Of a stretch of 11,287 bases of DNA, positions 5,637-11,287 are shown one piece after another. The first letter of the stretch is position 1. Each line of letters starts with the position of its first letter. The position numbers and the translations under genes were made by a program. The notes under the pieces are model-generated. The model made no database searches. It was not told the origin of the DNA and was given only the letters and a program-made list of their open reading frames with translations. Source of the DNA: a candidate division BRC1 bacterium ADurb.BinA292 (GTDB lineage: Bacteria > Sumerlaeota > Sumerlaeia > MVZB01); the NCBI GenBank assembly GCA_002068205.1, contig MVZB01000093.1:1-11287 (forward strand), written 5' to 3'.

Positions 5637-8516
5637 ATGGCCACCGCACCTGCTCCGTCCACCGCCGACTACCCCGCCGTCGCGCTGTCCCCCCCCGGCG
5701 GCGCCGCCCTGCGGCTGCTCGCCTACCCCTTTTTCTTCGCTTCCGGCGCGGCCGGCCTGATCTACGAGATCGTCTGGACGCGGATGCTGCTGGCCATCTT
5801 CGGCGCCGGACTCTACGCCGTCTGCACCGTCCTCGCCGCCTTCATGGCCGGCCTGGCGCTCGGCTCCTGGCTGCTGGGCCGGGTCAGCGACCGGCTCGGC
5901 CGGCCGCTGCGCACCTACGGCGCGCTGGAGATCGGGATCGCGCTGGCGGGCGCGGCCATGCCGCTGCTGATGAACGGCGTCACCGCCGTCGACGGCTGGA
6001 TCTACGCCCACCTGGGCGGCCAGTTCGGCATCCTGACCGCCGCCCGCTTCATCCTGGCGTTCCTCCTGCTCCTGATCCCCACCACCATGATGGGCGCCAC
6101 GCTGCCGGTCCTGTCGCGGTTCATGGTGCGGCGTCAGGCCCACCTGGGTCTGCATGTCGGCAGTCTCTACGCGGTCAATACGTTCGGCGCGGTGGCGGGC
6201 TCGTTCCTCGCCGGCTTCGTCCTTATCGCCAGCTTCGGCCTGCTGCACTCCGAATGGATCGCGGCGGGGCTGAATCTGTTCGTCGCGGCCGGCAGTCTGG
6301 CCCTGTCGCTGATGATCGAGCGCCGACCGCTTTCTCCCGGCGGCCCCCCCGTGGCGGCGACCGCCGGCGCGCCCGCCCCACCGACCGACGCGCTGCCCCC
6401 CCGCGCCGTGCAATGGGTGCTCTGGACCGCGCTCCTTTCGGGCGCGGCGGCCCTCGCCTGCCAGGTCCTCTGGAGCCGCTCGCTCGTCTTCAGCTTCGAA
6501 TACCTCAAAAACACCACCTACTCCTTCTCGGCGATGCTGACGGTCTTTCTGGCCGGGCTGGCCGTGGGCGCCGCGTTGATCGGCCTGTGGATCGATCACG
6601 AACGCCAGCCCCTGCGCCTCTACGGCGTCCTGCTCGTCCTGATCGGTATGGCCGTCCTGCTCTCCGTCACGATGCTCTACTCGGCCGGCGGCCTGCGCAT
6701 CGCCGATCCCTACGACCCCGAAACGGGCATCCTCAACTGGTACCTGGCCGTCGGCAACATCATGCTCCAGACCTTCGGCGTCCTCGGGTTGCCGACGATC
6801 CTGCTCGGGATGGCGTTTCCCGCCGCCGCGCGCGTGGTGGTCCAGGTTGGCCGGGTCGGCGGCGATGTCGGCCGGCTGTATGCCTACAATACGGTGGGCG
6901 CGATCCTCGGCGCCCTCCTCGCCGGCTTCATCATCATCCCGCTGTTCGGCCTGACCTTCGGCCTGCTGCTGCTGGGCCTGGTCGAAATCGGCCTGGGGCT
7001 GGGCGTGCTGCATCTGCTGCCGGCCTGCCGGCGCTACGCCTATGCCTTCGGCGGCCTGGCGGCGGTCATGCTCGTCGCTGTCTGGATCGGCCTGCCCGCC
7101 CAGCGGGGGCTGCAGCCCGTGACGACCCTGCTCGACACTCTGGTGTTCTACAAGGAAGGCCCGCTGGCGACCGTCGCCGTGATGGAGAACAACCTGAAGG
7201 AGCGCACGATCTACGTCGATGGCGTCGGCGTCGCCGGCACCGATCCGATCATGCAGACCGATCAGAAGTCGCTGGCGCACGTTCCGATGGGCCTGCTGGC
7301 CACGGCCGACAGCGCCCTGACCGTCGGCTTCGGCAGCGGCGGCGCGTCATATTCGTTCCTGCTGCACGACCGCCTGCGCCGCGTCGATTGCATCGAGATC
7401 TCGACGACCGTTCCCAAGGCGGCCCCCGAACTCCACGCCGCCAACCACGGCTTCCTGGAACAGGAACAGCCGCGCTACCGGCTGATTTTCGACGACGCCC
7501 GCTCGTACCTGACTCACACCGAACAGCGCTACGACATCATCGCCACCGACTGCACCGACCTGCGCTACAAGAGCAACGCCAACCTGTATGACCTGCAATA
7601 CTTCGAGGCCTGCCGCGCGCGCCTCACCCCCGACGGCCTCGTCGTCGTCTGGATGCCGCTGGCCGGCCTCAGCGAGGACGTCTTCAAAGTCGCGCTGCGC
7701 ACGTTCCACCGCGTCTTCCCGGCGATGGGCATCTTCTACCTCCCCAACGAGCCGACGCATTACATCCTGCTCATCGGCTGGCAGGACGAAATCCAGCTCA
7801 GCTACGAGCGCTTCGCGCGCATGCTCGCCGAGGATGACGTGCGGCGCGATCTGGGCGAGATCTACCTGGACGACCCGGTCAAGCTCCTCTCCTCGTTCAT
7901 CGCCGGCGGTCCCCGGCTGGCCGAGTACCTCGCGGGCGACGTCCTCAACACCCAGAACAATCCGGTCATCGAATTCGAGTCGCCCAAATACGGCTACTTC
8001 GACAAGCCGCTGATCGACAACCTGGCCGCGCTGATGGAAATCTACACCTCGCCGCGCGAGTTCATGGATACCCGCCGCATGCCGCCCGAAGAGCTCGAGC
8101 GTCTGCGCCGCTATGAACAGGCGTTGCCGCTGATCATCTCCGGTCACGCCCACTACCGCAATCTGCGCATCGAGGAAGCGGCCATGGATTACATGAAGGC
8201 CGCGGCGATCACCCCCGACGACCTCAGCCTGAAACGCCTGCTGCGGTTCCCCATCCTGAGCGAGCGGCTGCGGTACGAGCCGCGCAATTCCTATCTGTAT
8301 GTCCTGCTCGGACGGGTCTACATGCTCCAGCCCGACCTCGACAAGCGCGAGATGGCGTACGATCTGCTCACCCAGGGGATCGAATTGCTGCAGGAGGATC
8401 TCGCCGCCGGCGAGGAGCCGGAGTTTACCAGCCAGCGCCTGGACCAGGCGCGCGGCTGGCACGCCGAACTCGAGCGCGAGTTGCAGGCCGCATCCGCCCC
8501 CCTGAGCGACCAATAA
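5637..8516 (+). CDS. Fused polytopic membrane protein with spermidine-synthase-like (aminopropyltransferase) domain and helical C-terminal tail
   Basis: A 959-aa protein of the 'fused MFS/spermidine synthase' type. Residues 1-500 form two related membrane halves: GLIYEIVWTR (40-49) recurs as ALACQVLWSR (272-281), and LYAVNTFGA (177-185) as LYAYNTVGA (414-422). Residues about 505-730 are a Rossmann-fold spermidine-synthase-like domain with VDGVGVAG, the nucleotide loop GFGSGG (564-569), the ribose-binding-type Glu587 (IEIS), DDAR (619-622), and the Asp638 and Asp641 pair in TDCTD. The usual spermidine-synthase segment around 'DE..YHE' is replaced by DQKSLAHV, so the amine acceptor may differ and true spermidine synthesis is doubtful. 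The tail (about 820-959) is helical and TPR-like. ATG 5637 is preferred over GTG 5460, since the extra 59 residues are basic, unlike the family, and would run across the opposing promoter. No good Shine-Dalgarno is seen. The physiological role is unknown. Confidence 0.85.
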   Translation: MATAPAPSTADYPAVALSPPGGAALRLLAYPFFFASGAAGLIYEIVWTRMLLAIFGAGLYAVCTVLAAFMAGLALGSWLLGRVSDRLGRPLRTYGALEIGIALAGAAMPLLMNGVTAVDGWIYAHLGGQFGILTAARFILAFLLLLIPTTMMGATLPVLSRFMVRRQAHLGLHVGSLYAVNTFGAVAGSFLAGFVLIASFGLLHSEWIAAGLNLFVAAGSLALSLMIERRPLSPGGPPVAATAGAPAPPTDALPPRAVQWVLWTALLSGAAALACQVLWSRSLVFSFEYLKNTTYSFSAMLTVFLAGLAVGAALIGLWIDHERQPLRLYGVLLVLIGMAVLLSVTMLYSAGGLRIADPYDPETGILNWYLAVGNIMLQTFGVLGLPTILLGMAFPAAARVVVQVGRVGGDVGRLYAYNTVGAILGALLAGFIIIPLFGLTFGLLLLGLVEIGLGLGVLHLLPACRRYAYAFGGLAAVMLVAVWIGLPAQRGLQPVTTLLDTLVFYKEGPLATVAVMENNLKERTIYVDGVGVAGTDPIMQTDQKSLAHVPMGLLATADSALTVGFGSGGASYSFLLHDRLRRVDCIEISTTVPKAAPELHAANHGFLEQEQPRYRLIFDDARSYLTHTEQRYDIIATDCTDLRYKSNANLYDLQYFEACRARLTPDGLVVVWMPLAGLSEDVFKVALRTFHRVFPAMGIFYLPNEPTHYILLIGWQDEIQLSYERFARMLAEDDVRRDLGEIYLDDPVKLLSSFIAGGPRLAEYLAGDVLNTQNNPVIEFESPKYGYFDKPLIDNLAALMEIYTSPREFMDTRRMPPEELERLRRYEQALPLIISGHAHYRNLRIEEAAMDYMKAAAITPDDLSLKRLLRFPILSERLRYEPRNSYLYVLLGRVYMLQPDLDKREMAYDLLTQGIELLQEDLAAGEEPEFTSQRLDQARGWHAELERELQAASAPLSDQ

Positions 8517-8531
8517 ACCGGGCTTTTGCGC

Positions 8532-8568
8532 GCGGCGCCAGAGCCACGCAATGCATCGGCGCTGCTTT
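8532..8568 (+). terminator. Possible intrinsic terminator after the spermidine-synthase-like gene
   Basis: GCGGCGCC (8532-8539) can pair with GGCGCTGC (8558-8565), giving eight pairs including one G-U, around an 18-nt loop and followed by only three T residues. It starts 15 bp after the stop codon. The position is right, but the loop is large and the T-tract short, so this is weak. Confidence 0.3.
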
Positions 8569-8664
8569 CCTCACAACACCCGAACCGCTATTTCACGGCA
8601 ACCTGCCGCGCATCCCCATCCGTCCCCTCCAATCTGCCCGCCGTTTCCGGCCCCGGGCTTTCCT

Positions 8665-8694
8665 TTGCCATCTGGCGCGGCGATTGCATACACT
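8665..8694 (+). promoter_or_regulatory. Sigma70-like promoter of the exported-protein gene
   Basis: TTGCCA (8665-8670; 5 of 6 to the -35 consensus) lies 18 nt upstream of TACACT (8689-8694; 4 of 6 to the -10 consensus). Transcription would start near 8701, giving a leader of about 27 nt that contains GGAGGGG before the ATG at 8728. The good fit of promoter, leader, Shine-Dalgarno and signal peptide makes this the best regulatory call in the window. Confidence 0.55.
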
Positions 8695-8710
8695 GGATCA
8701 TCTCCCGCGG

Positions 8711-8717
8711 GGAGGGG
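8711..8717 (+). promoter_or_regulatory. Shine-Dalgarno that decides the start at 8728
   Basis: GGAGGGG lies 10 nt before ATG 8728. It supports this Met over the in-frame ATG at 8551, which is 59 codons upstream and lies before the predicted promoter. Confidence 0.6.
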
Positions 8718-8727
8718 TGGCGGATTC

Positions 8728-10332
8728 ATGGCCTGGCAACGCTCCCGCTCAAAGTACCTAACGGCTTTCGCGCGATTCAGCCTGCTGCTCGTCCTGATCG
8801 CCGCAGCGGCCGGGGCCGCCCGCGCGCAGGAACCGGCGCAAACCGCGAGCGCCCCGGAACAGCCCCAGTCCGACGCCCGCTATCAGACCGAAACCGGCGG
8901 GCTCAACATCCCGCCCGAGCTCGATCCGCGCGACCCGAACATCAGCAAGGAAGAGCGGATCCGCCGCCACCGCCTGTTTCTGCAGGAACGCCGCCGCCAG
9001 TATCAGGAGCGCAAAGCGGCCGAGGAGCGCCAGGCGCAGCCGCAGAATCTCGATGAATTGCGCGAACGCGCCGTTCAGGTCCAGGCCGGCGTGGCCGGCA
9101 CGGCCCCCACCACCGGCACCACGCCGGTCGCCGAAACGCTCGTCACCACCGCCACGCTGCCGATCCGCGTCAGCGAAAAACTCGATATCCCGCACGTCAC
9201 GTTCTTCCTGACGCCCGCCAGCCAGAGCGTCCGCACGGGCGAACAGTTCGCCACCGAGGCGGCGCTGCTCAATCCCGACCACCTGCCGTTCGACCGCGTG
9301 CGCGTGGCTCTGCGCTATCCCTCCTCCAGTTTCGAGCCCGTGGCGATCCACCAGGATACGCTCAAGCCGCTGCTCAAGGAGGACCCGAGCGTCCAGCTCG
9401 ATTCCGCGCGGGGAACGCTCGTCTATGAAGGGCTCCTCAGGGTACCGGTCAATTCGGAGACGTTCCCGCTGATTACGGTCGTCTGGGCCGCCCGGCAGGC
9501 CGCCGATTCGGTCGAAATTCAGCCGTTGATCGACGAGCAGCTTTTCTCGGGCGCCTGGGCCGGCGAGCGCCTGGTCTCGATGTCGGCCTTCGGCCTGCGC
9601 GAAGCGCTGGCGGGAGCCACCGTCCGGATCATGGCGGCCCAGACCGCGATGCCCGCGGGCCTCAAGTTCATGCAGGGCGATCTGCCGTCGCTCCAGCCCA
9701 TCCTCGCCGGCTTTTCCGATCAGTCCCGTCTGCGGCCGCCGACCCTCTGGTTCGACCAGCCCGACAGCGGCTGGCTCGAGGTTGGCCAGTGGCTTGTCGT
9801 TGATCTGGGTCTCGACAACCCCGACGGCATGGTCTTCGACGAGATTCGCCTCGCGGGCCGGTTCGACCCCGAGGCGGTTGAAATCCACGACGCCGACGAA
9901 CTGAACTGGATCAGCCGCGGCGTCAATCTGCTCGATGGCCCGTTCCATGCCCAGTGGCCGTGGGACCTGCAATTTGAAAACACCGTGAACAATGCCCATG
10001 GGACGTTCTATTACCGCATGGGGATGACGCAGATGCGGCGGCAACCCTCGGGCGTGGTCGCGCGGATTCTGGCCCGCGTCAAACGCCGGACGCCCGCCCC
10101 GGTTTTCTCCTGGGTTTACCAGCGCGACGCGAACCCCTCGACGCCCAGCACCGGCGTGTTCCTGATGGGCGAAAACGTTTATCTGCGCGGGACCGCGACG
10201 GCCGCTGCAAGCTCCCCGGATGCCGCCGGCGAGGCGCTCGTCGAGGCGCTTCCGCGCGACGACGCGCCGGCCCGCCTGAGCCCGCCGATCCATGAGATCG
10301 AGAAAGCCGACCCCGCGATCTACCGTTTCTGA
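8728..10332 (+). CDS. Exported protein with two tandem cohesin-like beta-sandwich domains (function unknown)
   Basis: A 534-aa protein that I do not recognise as a named family. It starts with a textbook signal peptide: basic MAWQRSRSK, a hydrophobic core (about 17-28), and a likely signal peptidase I site after Ala33 (ARA|QE), so it should be exported. Residues 34-70 are Gln/Pro/Ala-rich. Residues about 71-105 form a charged Arg/Glu-rich helix, possibly a coiled coil. Two segments then look like diverged copies of one beta-rich domain. The first (about 151-271) has VRTGEQFATEAALLNPDHLPFD and the second (about 338-490) has LEVGQWLVVDLGLDNPDGMVFD; each continues into a strand resembling the cohesin-type 'F.L.YDP' pattern and then a V-x-I-H segment. 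No catalytic motif, lipobox, membrane anchor or sorting signal is evident. A dedicated promoter and strong Shine-Dalgarno precede it; rsmE follows after 62 bp. A cell-surface or periplasmic binding or scaffolding role is inference from fold only. Confidence 0.75.
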   Translation: MAWQRSRSKYLTAFARFSLLLVLIAAAAGAARAQEPAQTASAPEQPQSDARYQTETGGLNIPPELDPRDPNISKEERIRRHRLFLQERRRQYQERKAAEERQAQPQNLDELRERAVQVQAGVAGTAPTTGTTPVAETLVTTATLPIRVSEKLDIPHVTFFLTPASQSVRTGEQFATEAALLNPDHLPFDRVRVALRYPSSSFEPVAIHQDTLKPLLKEDPSVQLDSARGTLVYEGLLRVPVNSETFPLITVVWAARQAADSVEIQPLIDEQLFSGAWAGERLVSMSAFGLREALAGATVRIMAAQTAMPAGLKFMQGDLPSLQPILAGFSDQSRLRPPTLWFDQPDSGWLEVGQWLVVDLGLDNPDGMVFDEIRLAGRFDPEAVEIHDADELNWISRGVNLLDGPFHAQWPWDLQFENTVNNAHGTFYYRMGMTQMRRQPSGVVARILARVKRRTPAPVFSWVYQRDANPSTPSTGVFLMGENVYLRGTATAAASSPDAAGEALVEALPRDDAPARLSPPIHEIEKADPAIYRF

Positions 10333-10394
10333 CGGCGGGCGAGAGCAAGCGCCCATGACGCGCGCCGCGCCCCGCCGCCAATGAAGTCCCCGCG

Positions 10395-11147
10395 ATGAGC
10401 CCACGCGCCCCCCATCGGTTCCACCACCCCGGGCCAATTGGCCCGCGCGCGCCCGGCGAGCGGCTCCTGCTGCCGGTAAGCGAATCGCACCACCTGATCG
10501 ATGTCCTGCGGCTGCGCGAGGGGACCCCGATCGATCTGTTCGATGCGGCGGGCGCCACCTATCGCGCCCGCTTCGTCGGCCGGCGCGACGGGCGCGCCGA
10601 AATCGAGCTGCTGGCGCCGCTCGATTCGGCTTCTCCAGCGGGCCCGGTCGTCAAGCTGGCGGTCGCCATGCTCAAGCGCCGGGCAATGGACCTGCTGATT
10701 GAAAAACTCTCGGAACTGGGCGTCGATACGCTGCAGCCGCTCCACACGCGCCGCAGCGTCATCCCGCCGCGGGCCGAGGACGAGCCGGGCGTCCCCGAGC
10801 GCTGGAGTCGGCTCGCAATCGCCGCCGCGAAACAATGCGGCCGGCCCCGTCCGCTGTCGCTGCCGCCCCCAATGGCCGTCGAACACTGGCTGCAAGCTGA
10901 CCGCCCCCCCGCCGACGGGCTCGTGGCCGCCTTCGGGGGGAACCCCCGTCCGCTGGGCGAGTGGCTGCGCCAACGCCCGGCGCTGGACCGGCCGATCTGG
11001 ATCGCGATCGGCCCCGAGGGGGGGTGGACGCCCGCGGAACAAGCGGCCTTTGAGTCGGCCGGCTACGTGCCGGTCGGCCTGGGGCCGCTGACGCTGCGGG
11101 CCGAGACGGCGGCGATCGCTGCGGCCGCGGCCTGCCGGCTGATGTAA
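10395..11147 (+). CDS. rsmE: 16S rRNA (uracil1498-N3)-methyltransferase RsmE
   Basis: A 250-aa SPOUT-class methyltransferase that uses S-adenosylmethionine to methylate N3 of U1498 in the decoding region of 16S rRNA. The N-terminal PUA-like domain (about 1-75) includes SHHLIDVLRLREGTPIDLFD. The C-terminal trefoil-knot domain carries the family signatures: MDLLIEKLSELGVDTLQPL, AAKQCGRPRP, the SAM-binding IGPEGGW (205-211) and LGPLTLRAETA (229-239), where most relatives have ILR instead of TLR. Length matches the family (about 240-255). The start ATG 10395 lies 62 bp after the exported-protein stop and has no good Shine-Dalgarno. A five-codon ORF (10381-10398, MKSPR) ends in a TGA that overlaps this ATG as ATGA, which might help re-initiation. 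Cotranscription with the preceding gene is possible; no terminator is seen between them. Confidence 0.95.
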   Translation: MSPRAPHRFHHPGPIGPRAPGERLLLPVSESHHLIDVLRLREGTPIDLFDAAGATYRARFVGRRDGRAEIELLAPLDSASPAGPVVKLAVAMLKRRAMDLLIEKLSELGVDTLQPLHTRRSVIPPRAEDEPGVPERWSRLAIAAAKQCGRPRPLSLPPPMAVEHWLQADRPPADGLVAAFGGNPRPLGEWLRQRPALDRPIWIAIGPEGGWTPAEQAAFESAGYVPVGLGPLTLRAETAAIAAAAACRLM

Positions 11148-11287
11148 CCTCAGACGACGCCAACCGCAAACCGCCCGCCGCGCCCATCGGACAGGTTGCC
11201 CTTTTTTGTTTGAACGGCGTGGGGCGCTGTGCTCAGTTGAAGTCAGGGCCGGCCCCCGGCCGGCACGTCTGCGACCCGCCCCCCGGC
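11148..11287. other. 3' flank of rsmE, no gene recognised
   Basis: This 140-bp stretch has a run of six T (11202-11207) without a matching GC stem upstream, and a short perfect hairpin GGCCGG-CCC-CCGGCC (11247-11261) without a T-tract. Neither is a convincing intrinsic terminator on its own. No ORF start with a Shine-Dalgarno is seen before the window ends. Confidence 0.5.

Larger units (their letters stand above)
8517..8727. other. Intergenic region between the spermidine-synthase-like gene and the exported-protein gene
   Basis: This 211-bp gap has a possible terminator just after the upstream stop and a promoter plus Shine-Dalgarno at its 3' end (separate entries). The middle stretch (about 8570-8660) is C-rich and shows no convincing ORF, repeat or structured RNA. 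A reading frame from 8551 stays open into the downstream gene, but its upstream extension starts before the promoter and would bury the signal peptide. Confidence 0.6.

Noticed and set aside
5370..7280. 636-codon open frame on the minus strand
   Set aside because: It is antisense to the membrane/spermidine-synthase fusion, of low-complexity Gln/Asp/Gly/Arg composition and with no recognisable motif.
8551..8727. N-terminal extension of the exported protein from ATG 8551
   Set aside because: It precedes the predicted promoter and would bury the signal peptide; ATG 8728 has GGAGGGG at a suitable distance.
10337..10354. GGGCG/CGCCC hairpin between the exported-protein gene and rsmE
   Set aside because: It has only five base pairs and no T-tract; such stems are frequent by chance at this GC content.
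8758..10437. 559-codon open frame on the minus strand
   Set aside because: It is antisense to the signal-peptide-bearing gene and has the same biased, motif-free composition.
11202..11207. T6 run as an intrinsic terminator of rsmE
   Set aside because: No GC stem that could pair lies immediately upstream, so the run alone is not enough.

Overview
This is a high-GC (by eye about two-thirds G+C) bacterial chromosomal window, densely coded, with six genes on both strands. No tRNA, rRNA, CRISPR array, insertion sequence, integrase or phage gene is visible. The likely source is an uncultured Planctomycetota or related PVC-group bacterium. That is an inference from the style of the sugar-phosphate isomerase C-terminus, the large fused membrane/spermidine-synthase protein and the exported cohesin-like protein. 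No ribosomal marker is present to confirm it.

Layout. (1) Positions 1-399 (+) hold the 3' end of a TIM-barrel sugar phosphate isomerase/epimerase, cut by the window edge. Its stop overlaps by one base the start of (2) a polytopic GT39-type (PMT/ArnT-like) lipid-linked-sugar glycosyltransferase at 399-1877 (+). (3) A 124-bp convergent gap at 1878-2001 carries short CTCGTCC-type direct repeats. (4) On the minus strand, phoH (5356-4394) and pgpH (4407-2002) overlap by 14 bp and form an operon: a PhoH-family P-loop ATPase followed by a 7TM-HD cyclic-di-AMP phosphodiesterase. A sigma70-like promoter at 5468-5497 reads towards phoH. (5) Diverging from it is a 959-aa protein (5637-8516, +) with an internally duplicated membrane half, a spermidine-synthase-like domain and a helical C-terminal tail. 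(6) After a 211-bp gap with a possible terminator and a good promoter comes a 534-aa exported protein (8728-10332, +) with two apparently tandem cohesin-like beta-sandwich domains. (7) rsmE, the 16S rRNA m3U1498 methyltransferase, follows at 10395-11147 (+). The last 140 bp hold no recognisable gene.

How they fit together. phoH-pgpH is the widely conserved housekeeping cluster, but ybeY, the usual next gene, is absent here. The other genes look like unrelated single transcription units or short pairs involved in envelope glycosylation, an unassigned membrane aminopropyltransferase-like enzyme, a secreted protein and ribosome modification. I see no defence island or evident new multi-gene system. 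The least explained items are the duplicated membrane/spermidine-synthase fusion, the tandem-domain exported protein, the apparently shortened GT39 enzyme and the repeat-bearing gap.
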